DNA from: CAZFPT01 sp046541875
GTDB taxonomy: Bacteria > Planctomycetota > Phycisphaerae > SM23-33
Reading direction: 5' to 3'
Assembly: GCA_046541875.1 (NCBI GenBank)
Contig: JBKHCL010000045.1
Span: 1 to 25,827 of the forward strand
Length of the DNA stretch: 25,827 bases
Each line of letters opens with the position of its first letter. Position 1 is the first letter of the stretch. The notes below the pieces were generated by a model, which was not told the DNA's origin, ran no database searches, and saw only the letters and a list, made by a program, of their open reading frames with translations. Positions 13,178 through 22,000 of this stretch are shown in pieces. A program made the position numbers and the translations under genes.

Positions 13178-14566
13178 ATGGGCATGACGATTACCGAGAA
13201 GATTCTGGCTTCCCACGCCGGCAGGGACCACGTGACACCGGGCGAGAACATCTGGTGCGACATCGACGTCCTCATGACGCACGACGTCTGCGGGCCCGGC
13301 TCGATCGGCATCTTCGAGGAGCACTTCGGCAAGAACGCGAAGGTCTGGGATCCCGATCGGCTGGTGATCATGCCGGACCACTACATCTTCACCGCCGACC
13401 CCAAGGCCCACCGTAATATCGACATCCTTCGCGACTTCGCCAAGCGTCAGGGGCTGAAGTATTTTTACGATGCGGACTTCATCCCGTCGAACCTCGGCGA
13501 GGAGATGCCCACCCCCTACGACGACCCGAGCACCACCTCCTATGCGGGCGTCTGCCATGCCGCCCTGCCGCAGAAAGGTCACACGCGTCCCGGCGAGCTG
13601 CTGCTGGGCACCGACAGCCACACCTGTGCCGCCGGGGCGTTCGGGCAGTTTGCCTCGGGCATCGGCAATACCGACGCCGGGTTCGCGATGGGCACGGGCA
13701 AGCTCTGGCTGAAGGTTCCCCCGACGCTGAAGTTCACCTGGAAGGGCGTCGCCCCGCCCTGGGTGATGGCCAAGGACTTCGTGCTGCACGTGATCGGCGA
13801 GATCGGCTTTGACGGGGCGACCTACAAGGCGATGGAGTGGGACGGGGAAGCCGTCTTCGCCTTCAGCATGGACGAGCGCATCACGATGACGAACATGGCC
13901 ATCGAAGCCGGCGGAAAAAACGGCGTGATCGCCGCCGACGAGGTGACCGTCGCTTACGTGGAAGACCGGGCCCGCGAAAATGCTCCCCCGTTCAAGATCG
14001 TCCGCTCCGACGACGACGCCGAATACGAGCTTCACATGGAGTTCGACGCGTCCAAACTCGAACCGACCGTCGCCCAGCCACACGACCCGGGCAAACGCGC
14101 CCTGGCCCGCGAACTGACCGACACGAGCATCGACCGGGCGTACATCGGCTCGTGCACCGGCGGAAAGACCACCGACATGCTCGCCGCCGCACGCGTGCTT
14201 GACGGCCAAAAGGTCGCCGTCGACACCTTCGTCGTACCCGCCACGCCCGAGATCGACATGGACCTGGACCGGATGAAAGTGGGCGATAAAACACTGCGTC
14301 AGGTATTCCAGGACGCCGGTTGCCGGATCGGCCCTGCCAGCTGCGCTGCCTGCCTCGGCGGCCCGCGCGACACGTTCGGGCGCGCGAACGAGCCGATCAA
14401 GGTCGTCTCGTCGACCAACCGGAACTTCCCCGGCCGCATGGGTCACAAACAGGCGGGGATTTACCTCGCCAGCCCGCTCACGACGGCCGCCAGCGCGATT
14501 ACCGGGCACATCACCGACCCGCGCGACCACTATAACGGCGACGCCATCGGGCGAGTGAAGGAATAA
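13178..14566 (+). CDS. leuC: 3-isopropylmalate dehydratase large subunit (plant-like LeuC)
   Basis: The aconitase-family large subunit that isomerises 2- to 3-isopropylmalate in leucine synthesis, together with the small subunit LeuD. The 462 residues contain the three Cys expected to hold the [4Fe-4S] cluster: C326 in GSCTGGK, and C389 and C392 in SCAACLGGP. Substrate-binding stretches such as GTDSHTCAAGAFGQFASGIGNTDAG and NRNFPGRMGHKQAGIYLASP are intact. The pattern (DVLMTHDVCGPGSIGIFEEHFG, PDHYIFTAD, GSCTGGKTTD rather than GSCTNGR) is that of chloroplast LeuC. ATG 13178 is preferred because AAAGG lies ten bases upstream and TEKIL follows, where chloroplast homologues begin. ATG 13148 and ATG 13184 are alternatives. 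No leuD is in view. Homoaconitase activity is a less likely alternative. Confidence 0.92.
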   Translation: MGMTITEKILASHAGRDHVTPGENIWCDIDVLMTHDVCGPGSIGIFEEHFGKNAKVWDPDRLVIMPDHYIFTADPKAHRNIDILRDFAKRQGLKYFYDADFIPSNLGEEMPTPYDDPSTTSYAGVCHAALPQKGHTRPGELLLGTDSHTCAAGAFGQFASGIGNTDAGFAMGTGKLWLKVPPTLKFTWKGVAPPWVMAKDFVLHVIGEIGFDGATYKAMEWDGEAVFAFSMDERITMTNMAIEAGGKNGVIAADEVTVAYVEDRARENAPPFKIVRSDDDAEYELHMEFDASKLEPTVAQPHDPGKRALARELTDTSIDRAYIGSCTGGKTTDMLAAARVLDGQKVAVDTFVVPATPEIDMDLDRMKVGDKTLRQVFQDAGCRIGPASCAACLGGPRDTFGRANEPIKVVSSTNRNFPGRMGHKQAGIYLASPLTTAASAITGHITDPRDHYNGDAIGRVKE

Positions 14567-14582
14567 GCGCCCGATCGGGCGC
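14567..14582. terminator. Palindrome between convergent leuC and the peroxiredoxin-like gene
   Basis: A perfect 16-base palindrome (GCGCCCGATCGGGCGC) begins directly after the leuC TAA. There is no T-run on either side, so it is a weak terminator candidate or a mRNA 3'-end hairpin for either strand. Confidence 0.4.
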
Positions 14583-14638
14583 CGGCGGCACGACCAACCT
14601 ATCCGCGCACCGGGGGTGCAGCATCGTGTTCGTGGCGT

Positions 14639-15328
14639 CTATTTCTGGGCTTTGCGTGCTTCGGCGAGCAGTTCCTCGGGGCTGAGGCGTTTCTTGTAGT
14701 CCGGGTCGTAATGCACGAAGTCCACCACGCCGTCGGTCCCCACGAGATAGACCGCCGGGACGGGCAGGATGTGATGACTGAACCCGGAGGCCTCCTCCAG
14801 GTCGATCCCGTAGCCTTTGTATGTTTCGCGGGTGTCGGCGTCGAGCGTGAAACCCAGCCCGTAGGCCCGCACCGCGTCGGCCGACGCGTCCGAAAGCAGC
14901 GTGTAGTCCAGCTTCAGCTTGCCGACCGTCTCGCGCAGCTTCGCAGGCCGATCCGGACTGACCGCCACCATCTGATAGCCGAGCGCTTCGAGGTCCGGCT
15001 GGATCATCTTGAGCTGCCCCAGTTGCTGCCGACAGTACATGCACCACCCGCCGCGATAGAACACCAGCACGGTCGGCTTCCGCGTGACTACCTCGCGCAG
15101 GTCCTTCCGGTCGCCGGAGACCGTCTCGACCATCACCGTCGGCACGACCTGCCCCTCGCCCAGCGGCTTGACGTGCGAGGCATGCTCCACCACGTGCCCC
15201 GCCCCGCGAGGCTCGCAACATTCCGGGGTCGTCTGGCAGCCCGCCATCGCAGACGCCCCCACCAGCAAGAGAATGCCCAACGCCGGCACGAACACTGCCT
15301 TCCACAACCATCTCGATCGTTTATCCAT
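14639..15328 (-). CDS. Peroxiredoxin-like (AhpC/TSA) lipoprotein
   Basis: A 229-residue thioredoxin-fold protein of the AhpC/TSA peroxiredoxin-like group, exported and lipid-anchored. The N-terminus has basic residues, a hydrophobic core (VFVPALGILLLVGASAMAG) and the lipobox Cys at residue 31. The redox site is FYRGGWCMYCRQQLGQL, with C96 and C99 forming a CxxC. Downstream features include MVAVSPDRPAKL and the cis-Pro region PVPAVYLVGTDG. A CC pair at 37-38 follows the lipid anchor. The ATG at 15328 has AGAGGA about nine bases upstream; an open frame continues upstream antisense to purA and is not coding. Likely role: thiol-dependent peroxide reduction, or thiol-disulfide exchange, outside the cytoplasmic membrane. 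It is divergent from purA. Confidence 0.88.
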   Translation of the reverse strand: MDKRSRWLWKAVFVPALGILLLVGASAMAGCQTTPECCEPRGAGHVVEHASHVKPLGEGQVVPTVMVETVSGDRKDLREVVTRKPTVLVFYRGGWCMYCRQQLGQLKMIQPDLEALGYQMVAVSPDRPAKLRETVGKLKLDYTLLSDASADAVRAYGLGFTLDADTRETYKGYGIDLEEASGFSHHILPVPAVYLVGTDGVVDFVHYDPDYKKRLSPEELLAEARKAQK

Positions 15329-15411
15329 AAAGATCCGTCCTCTCCCATTACCCCGCGTGACATTGTAGTCAACGGCCGACGGGCGTGGCGCGTTCCGCGT
15401 GCGCGAATCCC

Positions 15412-15439
15412 TTGACACATTCGCCGTCGCGCCTATGCT
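15412..15439 (+). promoter_or_regulatory. purA operon promoter (TTGACA-N16-TATGCT)
   Basis: A consensus -35 (TTGACA, 15412-15417), a 16-base spacer and a TATGCT -10 (15434-15439). Initiation near 15446 gives a leader of about 42 bases, with AGGA at 15473-15476 as the ribosome site. This is the best-scoring promoter by eye in the window. Confidence 0.8.
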
Positions 15440-15487
15440 TGTGAGGTTGCTATTTTCGCGGTACTCGTAAGCAGGAACACAACGGCC

Positions 15488-16795
15488 ATGAAAAACAGGA
15501 ATGTAACGGTCATCGGACTTCAGTGGGGCGATGAAGGTAAGGGCAAGATCGTGGACACCCTGGCGAAGGTTTCGCGATACGTCGCCCGCTATTGCGGAGG
15601 CGCCAACGCCGGGCACACCGTCCAGGTGGGCGACCAGAAGTACGCCCTGCACCTGATCCCGTGCGGGCTGCTGCATCAGGGCGTGACCAACGTGGTGGGC
15701 AACGGCGTCGCCTTTGACCCGGCCACCGCACTGGAGGAACTCGACGGCCTGGCCGAACGCGGCGTAACGCTCAACGAGGACAACTTCCTGATCGCGCGGA
15801 CCGCCCATTGCGTCATGCCATGGCACAAGATGCAGGACCTTCTCTCCGAGAAGCGCCTTGCCGGCGGCAAGATCGGCACCACGGCGCGAGGCATCGGCCC
15901 GTGCTACGCCGACAAGGCCAACCGATCGACGGCCATCCGCGTTGCCGATCTGCTGGACGAGGCTGTTCTGGGTCAGAAGGTCCGGGCGATTGTGGAGATC
16001 AAGAACACCATATTTGCCGCGCTGTACGACAACCCCGAACCACTCGACGCCGAGGCGATCATCGCCGAGTATACCGCGTTGGGACAACGCCTGGCGCCGA
16101 TGGTGGGCAACGCCTCGGCGACCCTGCGCCGGGCGATTGCCGACGGCGACCGCATCCTCTTCGAGGGCGGGCAGGGGTCCATGCTCGATATCGACCACGG
16201 GACCTTCCCCTTCGTGACCTCCTCGACGGTGACGGCGTGCGGGATTCCCACCGGAACGGGCGTGCCCCCCAAGGCCGTCGGAACGGTCGTGGGGCTCATC
16301 AAGGCCTACACCACCCGCGTCGGGGCCGGGCCCTTCCCCACTGAGCAGGACAATGACACGGGCGATTATCTCCGCGAACGTGGCCACGAGTACGGCACGA
16401 CCACCGGCCGACCCCGCCGGTGTGGCTGGTTCGACGCCTTCGCCGTGCGGTATACCTCCGATCTATCGGGCGTGGATGAACTGGCGCTGTCGCTGCTGGA
16501 TGTGCTGACAGGCCTGGACGAAATCAAGATCTGCACCGGCTACACCGTCGACGGTCAGCCGCTCGATGCGTTCGACCCGGCGTTGATGGACCGGGCCGAG
16601 TGCGTCTATGAGACGCTGCCAGGCTGGTCGGAAGACATCACCGGCTGCCGGGGGTACGACGAACTCCCCGCCGCCGCCCGCAACTACGTAGACCGCGTGG
16701 AAGAACTGGCCGGACGACGCATCGGGTTTATCAGCGTCGGTCCGGGCCGCGAGGCGACCATACCCTACAAGACGCAGATCGAAGGGCTGCAGTAA
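15488..16795 (+). CDS. purA: Adenylosuccinate synthetase
   Basis: Joins IMP and aspartate with GTP hydrolysis to form adenylosuccinate, the first committed step to AMP. The 435 residues are the usual length. The N-terminal GTP loop is GDEGKGK at 14-20, with catalytic D15 and H43 (NAGHTV). Other signatures include GTTARGIGPCYADKANR, EGGQGSMLDIDHGTFPFVTSS, GAGPFPTE, EYGTTTGRPRRCGWFDA and a C-terminal SVGPGREATI. ATG 15488 has AGGA 11 bases upstream. The gene heads a four-gene + strand operon; its TAA overlaps the uppS ATG by one base (TAATG). Confidence 0.97.
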   Translation: MKNRNVTVIGLQWGDEGKGKIVDTLAKVSRYVARYCGGANAGHTVQVGDQKYALHLIPCGLLHQGVTNVVGNGVAFDPATALEELDGLAERGVTLNEDNFLIARTAHCVMPWHKMQDLLSEKRLAGGKIGTTARGIGPCYADKANRSTAIRVADLLDEAVLGQKVRAIVEIKNTIFAALYDNPEPLDAEAIIAEYTALGQRLAPMVGNASATLRRAIADGDRILFEGGQGSMLDIDHGTFPFVTSSTVTACGIPTGTGVPPKAVGTVVGLIKAYTTRVGAGPFPTEQDNDTGDYLRERGHEYGTTTGRPRRCGWFDAFAVRYTSDLSGVDELALSLLDVLTGLDEIKICTGYTVDGQPLDAFDPALMDRAECVYETLPGWSEDITGCRGYDELPAAARNYVDRVEELAGRRIGFISVGPGREATIPYKTQIEGLQ

Positions 16796-17568
16796 TGGCC
16801 GATGTCTCGGACAGCGCGGTGTCCGCCGCCCGGGCACAACTCGGGTTGCCCGATGAGCAGATCCCCCGTCACGTGGCGATCATCATGGACGGAAACGGGC
16901 GATGGGCCACCGAAAAAGACCTGCCGCGTACCGAGGGACACCGCGAGGGCGGCAAGGTCGTCCGGCGGATCGTCACCGAAGCCGCCCGCCTCGGGCTCGA
17001 CGCACTGACGCTGTACAGCTTCTCGATCGAGAACTGGAACCGCCCTGCCGAGGAAGTCAGCACGCTGATGCACCTCTACGCCCAGTACCTCGTGGAGGAA
17101 CGCCCGACGATCATGGACCACAATATCCGCCTGCGACACCTGGGCATTCGCGACGGGCTGCCCGAGAGCGTCCTTCGCGAGTTGGACGAATCGGTCCGCG
17201 CCTCGTCGGGGAACACGGGCATGCATTTGTCTCTGGCACTGAACTACGGCGCCCGCGCCGAGATTACCCGCGCCGTTCGTCAACTGGCTCACCAGTCTGC
17301 CGCCGGCGGGCTGGACCCGGACGCCATCGACGAGCAACTGATTTCCTCGCATCTGGACACCGCCGGCGTGGTCGACCCGGACCTGGTCGTACGGACCTCC
17401 GGCGAACTTCGCGTGAGCAACTTCCTGCTCTGGCAGATCTCCTATGCCGAGTTCTACGTCACGGACGTCTATTGGCCTGACTTCACCGAGGCGGAGTTCC
17501 ACAAGGCCATCCACGCCTTCGCTGGACGGAACCGGCGGTTCGGCGGACTGAACAAGACCCTATCCTGA
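16795..17568 (+). CDS. uppS: Undecaprenyl diphosphate synthase (isoprenyl transferase)
   Basis: Cis-prenyltransferase that extends farnesyl diphosphate with isopentenyl diphosphate to make the C55 carrier for peptidoglycan and other envelope polymers. The 257 residues carry all family motifs: HVAIIMDGNGRWA with catalytic D32, LTLYSFSIENWNRP, ALNYGARAEI, and near the C-terminus DLVVRTSGELRVSNFLLWQISYAEFY and WPDFTEAEF. In the last-but-one motif the usual GExRxSNFL reads GELRVSNFL. The start overlaps the purA stop (TAATG), which supports coupling. It lies 22 bp before arfB, and cdsA is further down: two envelope-lipid genes in one unit, a uppS-cdsA association common in bacteria. Confidence 0.96.
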   Translation: MADVSDSAVSAARAQLGLPDEQIPRHVAIIMDGNGRWATEKDLPRTEGHREGGKVVRRIVTEAARLGLDALTLYSFSIENWNRPAEEVSTLMHLYAQYLVEERPTIMDHNIRLRHLGIRDGLPESVLRELDESVRASSGNTGMHLSLALNYGARAEITRAVRQLAHQSAAGGLDPDAIDEQLISSHLDTAGVVDPDLVVRTSGELRVSNFLLWQISYAEFYVTDVYWPDFTEAEFHKAIHAFAGRNRRFGGLNKTLS

Positions 17569-17590
17569 CCCATGGGCGACTGGACGACCG

Positions 17591-18019
17591 ATGGCGTTTG
17601 AGCCCACCGCCAACATCGCGATTCCCGAACGCGAGATCGAGCTGAACTTCGTTCGTTCCGGCGGGCCGGGCGGCCAACACGTCAACAAGACCTCGACGGC
17701 CTGCCAGTTGCGCTTCGATGTGAGCAGTTCCCCCTCGCTGCCGCGAAATGTCAAAAAGCGTCTGCGGGAAATCGCCGGCAGCCGAATGACCCAGGACGGC
17801 GTGCTGGTGATCGACGCGCGGGAGCATCGATCGCAATCGCAAAACCGCGACGAGGCGCTGCAACGCCTGGCGACGCTCATCCGCCAGGCCGCCACACCCA
17901 GGAAACGTCGCCGCAAGACCAAACCCACCGCAGCCTCCAAACGCCGTCGCCTCCGCAAAAAGCGGCAACGCGGCGAACTCAAGAAGCTCCGCAAGAATCC
18001 CAAGCGGGAAAACGGGTGA
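17591..18019 (+). CDS. arfB: Alternative ribosome-rescue peptidyl-tRNA hydrolase (ArfB/YaeJ)
   Basis: A 142-residue single-domain release factor homologue. The GGQ motif is at 27-29 inside RSGGPGGQHVNKTSTACQLRF, the catalytic loop of class I release factors. There is no codon-recognition domain. The C-terminal 40 residues are strongly basic (KRRRK ... SKRRRLRKKRQR), the tail that ArfB places in the empty mRNA channel of stalled ribosomes. Length matches ArfB (about 140). The ATG has no clear Shine-Dalgarno; GGAC lies close upstream, and coupling to uppS 22 bp away is possible. It sits inside the purA-uppS-cdsA unit with no evident functional link to its neighbours. Confidence 0.93.
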   Translation: MAFEPTANIAIPEREIELNFVRSGGPGGQHVNKTSTACQLRFDVSSSPSLPRNVKKRLREIAGSRMTQDGVLVIDAREHRSQSQNRDEALQRLATLIRQAATPRKRRRKTKPTAASKRRRLRKKRQRGELKKLRKNPKRENG

Positions 18020-18091
18020 CGATTTTCCACGATCCGATCTGGGGGGAATCTGGGGCTGGCATTCGCCCGGGCTGGAGCTTTTAATGAGGGC

Positions 18092-19021
18092 ATGAAGAAT
18101 CGCATCGTATTCGGAACCATCATGATCGTCGCGACGGTGGCGTTGCTGTGGCTGGACTATCGCCTCCAGCAGCAGGAGATGCCCACCGTAACCATCCAAC
18201 GCACCGTCACCTTGCAGGACCCCCTCACCGGGCAAGATGCGCAGCAGACGCTTTCATTCGCTCACGTCGTCACTGCCCTGCCGCTGGGCGTGGTCACGCT
18301 GCTGCTGGTGGGGGTGGGATATTTCGAGGTCGCCCGGATGATTCGCTCTGCCGGCACGGTCCCGCTGGGGGTCACCGGGCCGCTGGGGGCGTGTGTCCTG
18401 GCCACCTGCCCGGTCTGGCTGCAACTGGTTCCCGGGCTTCGGGTGGGGGACGGGTTGCTCTGGGTGCCGGCGGTGCTCCTGCCGGCGGTGTTCCTGGAAC
18501 AGATGATCGTCGGGCGAACGCACGATGCGATTCGCCGGATCGGCTGTACGCTGCTGGCGATCGCCTACCTGGGCCTGGGCGGGGCGATGATCCTGACGGT
18601 CCGCATCAGCTTCGGCGTGCCCATGCTGGTGCTGTTCCTGGTGGCTGTGAAGTTCGCGGACATCGGGGCGTACTTCACCGGAAAGACGTGGGGCAAGCAC
18701 AAGATGATCCCCTGGCTGAGCCCGGGCAAGAGCTGGGAAGGGCTCCTCGGCGGGCTGGTCGTCTCGGCGGTGGTGGCGACGGGCATCGTATGGGTGTTCG
18801 GGCCCGAACGCACTTTCGCCCTGTGGAAAGCCCCGCTCTTCGGGCTGAGCATGTGTCTGGCCGGGCAATTCGCGGACCTCTGCGAAAGCCTGCTCAAACG
18901 CTCCGCGGACATCAAGGACTCCGGCTCGCTGGTCCCCAACTTCGGCGGCGTGCTGGACATCATGGACTCCCCGCTGATCGCCGCGCCCATTGCGCTGGTC
19001 CTGCTGGCGATTTTCGCGTAA
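18092..19021 (+). CDS. cdsA: Phosphatidate cytidylyltransferase (CDP-diacylglycerol synthase)
   Basis: Integral membrane enzyme making CDP-diacylglycerol from CTP and phosphatidic acid, the precursor of phosphatidylglycerol and other phospholipids. The 309 residues hold about seven to eight hydrophobic segments. The first is followed by a polar loop of about 45 residues (about 24-68). The conserved middle part includes KFADIGAYFTGKTWGKHK and SPGKSWEGLLGGL. The C-terminal signature is ESLLKRSADIKDSGSLVPNFGGVLDIMDS. It keeps the S-x-x-KR-x4-KD core and both Asp, but has NFGG where the textbook pattern has GHGG, and IMD where it has RxD. It is the last gene of the purA operon and converges on the phosphorylase gene after 30 bp. 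The Shine-Dalgarno GAGG is very close to the ATG. Confidence 0.94.
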   Translation: MKNRIVFGTIMIVATVALLWLDYRLQQQEMPTVTIQRTVTLQDPLTGQDAQQTLSFAHVVTALPLGVVTLLLVGVGYFEVARMIRSAGTVPLGVTGPLGACVLATCPVWLQLVPGLRVGDGLLWVPAVLLPAVFLEQMIVGRTHDAIRRIGCTLLAIAYLGLGGAMILTVRISFGVPMLVLFLVAVKFADIGAYFTGKTWGKHKMIPWLSPGKSWEGLLGGLVVSAVVATGIVWVFGPERTFALWKAPLFGLSMCLAGQFADLCESLLKRSADIKDSGSLVPNFGGVLDIMDSPLIAAPIALVLLAIFA

Positions 19022-19051
19022 CGCTCCGGCCGCCGGCGCGATGCGCAGGAG

Positions 19052-22000
19052 CTATTCCAGCGTCACGATGATCCGCGCCACCTGCCGATTGCGGACGGCG
19101 AGTGCGTCTTCGCCTCTCAGCGCGTCGGCTGGGACGGTTCGTCTCTCGCCCTCCCAGCCGACCAGTTCCATCGCGCCGACGGCTGGGGCGCCCGGCCCGA
19201 AGGTGCTCTTGCCCGAGGGGTTCACGTAGGTCACCAGCACGTCGCCCAGGAACATCGCACTGAAGTTGCCGCCCGGCAGATCGACGGTTCGCGTGTTGCC
19301 CTGCAGATCGGTGATCTCCACCGTCTCGGGCGTCTTGGTGAACAGCCAGTCGGCCAGGCGAGGCCGAAACCGCAACGTCAGCTCGCCGTCTTCCATGGCG
19401 AACGGTTGCGGCCCGAACGCGAGTATCAGCAGGATCTGGAGCACCTCTGCCGTCGTTCCGGACGATCGGGGCAGATACCCCCGGCCATGGACGCTCGACC
19501 GCGGATGCCGCGACGAGACGATGAACGAGGTGTTCTCGATCGGGCTTCTGCCGTAGCGTTCGACCGGCTGGAACGGAATGAAGCAGTTGCGGAAGTCCTC
19601 GTAGAACTCCTCGACGAGCCCGGCCTGCAGCGTCGAGAGCAGGTACTTGTGCTCCATGTGGAGAAAGACGTTCTCGTTCTCGAACCATCCCGCCGGCCAG
19701 GCCCAGATGCGCCCGGTCTCGGTGGACTCCCCTGCTACGCTGTCACCGACGATGTACATGCGGAGCTTTTCATCGAACAGCGGCCCGGTGCGCATGGCCC
19801 GCCACATCGCGCGGGCCTCGTCGGCGTCACCCCGGGTTCGAATCGCGTGGGTGGGCGCTTCGAGGAACAGCGGATATCGATGCGGGCTGAACCGCGTGAT
19901 GCGCACCCGCTGAAAGCCGCGCTCGGTCCGAAGGGGCTCACCGGCGTCGTCGGTGAGGGGCTCCCACTCGTCCGCTTCGTGCGATACGTACGTCGTCGGC
20001 AACCCGTCGGGCGTGTCGAAGGCCTTCTCGACGGCAGCCGACACGCGACGCTCCACGGCGTCAAGGAAACGCTGCATCTGCTCCCAGGTCAGCTCGTCCG
20101 TCGCCCCGCTGAACCCCAAACGCGTGGCAGCGCGGTAGGCTTCCTTGGCGGCTGCGGTGCGGTCCCAGTAGGCAAACTCCTCGCCTTCCTCGAACGCCTC
20201 GCCCGCCTGCCGCACCGCGCGCATCAACTCGGCGATTTCCACCGGCAGCGGTTGGGCGTAGTCGTCGCCCAGCCCGATGGACACAGCCAGCTCGCGCAAC
20301 AGGCGGAGGCCCCGCAACAGGTGGAACGTCTCGCTGGTGGACGCGCCGAACAGGCCGGGCAGCCCGTTGATGGAGTCGTGCCAGCCCGGCCGACCGCCGT
20401 CCATCTCCACGCCGATCCCGCTGGGCGATATGCTGGCGGCCTTGTTGGCCAGGAGGCAGAGGATCTTCTCCAGCAGGTTCGTGCGGTAGACCTCGCCGGT
20501 CCCGTTGAACGTCCGCACGCATCGGGCCAGCTCACTCCGGGCGGCGATGAGGGCAGCCTTCTCCTTATCCGGGGCGACGGAGTCCACGTGACGCACCTGC
20601 CCTCCGGCGTAGACGACGTACTTCTCATCGCGCGGGCGAACGCGAACGTCCGGGTCCCAGTAGGTCAGCGAGCGGTCGCCGATGAGCAGCTCCTCGGCCC
20701 GGTCGGGGTAGATCGCCAGGAATTGCTCGAGCTGGTCGAAGTTGTAGTACCAGTGGTCGCACCAGTAGCCGGCTTCGTACTCGGCTTCGGCGAGCTTCTC
20801 ACTGAGCCCCAGCACGTCGTGCAGCAGGCCCATCGGGTCGGCCGGGGTGATGGACCGATCTTCCAGGAAGTCGAACAACTCACCCGGCGAGAACGGCTTC
20901 GCCAGGAACGCCGCCACTGCCTCGACGCGGTCGCCCGGGACGTGTCGCCCGAGCACCTCAACGAGCCGATCGGCCTGCACCACGTGGAACTGGGCGCCCT
21001 TCACGAGCATGGGGTTGAACCCATCGGGCTGGATGAGCTCGAAGAAGAACTTCACGTTCTCCCCGGCGACATCCGGGTTGAACCAGACGTCCGAGCGGCG
21101 GTTCTGGTTGACATCGCGAAACGCCCCGTTGCCCTGCGAGAAGAACGTCGGCGTCAGCAGGAAGTTATTGTAGTCGCGTTCGAGGTCGCCGTGCCGCCGC
21201 GAGTAGACGTGGAACACATGTCGCCCATCCTCGCCGGCGGGAAGAGACACCGGCAACCCGCCACGCAGGGCATTGTCCAGAAACGTCTGCGGGGCGTATT
21301 GGTTCAGGGCGGCGTCCGAACCGTGCAGGAAGAACCGGTGGCGGACTTTCTGCACCTCGCGGAGCGACTCGGCGGCCTTGGCGTCGAACCAGCCATCGGC
21401 CCGCATGGTCGCCGGCAGCGAGCGTGCCTGGTCGAGATCGCGCGCCTTGCCAATGGCGTAATGCAGCGTCCTCGCTTCGCCGGCGGGCAGCGTGAATGCA
21501 TCCGCCACCATCGCGCACGGCGTGAGGCAGTGGGTCTCCTGGCGATCGGGCGAGGCGTCGATGGGCTCATCACCGGCCAGCCAGGCGTGAGGCCGGGCCA
21601 GGTCCAGCATCTCCCCGAAGATCGGCTTGGGGTCCACGATCGCCGGAAGCAGCTTGGTATCGCCCTCGGCGAAGGCGAAGAAGAAATGCCCCGCCTCGAC
21701 GAACTCCGTCTCGGGCGTGTCGGACGGAAGGGCTTTGAGGTTCAGGAACGGCGCGCGGGCGTCGAGGTCCTGCACCCGCAGATAGGCCTCGGTGATGAAC
21801 GGCAGGCGCTGGAGCAGGTCGGCCTCCACGTGATAGGGCACGATGGCGGCGGCCCCGTCGAGCCATTCCACCTCGGCCTGGGTCTCGGTGAGATTCGTCA
21901 GCGTCACCGTTCGCAGCAAGGCCGCGAAGGGCTCGTTGGCAACCGGCGTATAGGAGACCTCCACACGCAGGCCAAGCGTTTGGTTGGTCTCACGGAGTTT

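Noticed and set aside
12959..14530. 523-codon open frame antisense to leuC
   Set aside because: Shadow frame; leuC on the plus strand has all catalytic motifs.
15329..16387. N-terminal extension of the peroxiredoxin-like frame into purA
   Set aside because: Antisense to purA, and it would place the lipoprotein signal in the middle of the protein. ATG 15328 with a ribosome site directly precedes that signal.
17573..17602. Nine-codon ORF overlapping the arfB start
   Set aside because: No ribosome site of its own, unlike the mini-ORF at 8734; probably chance.
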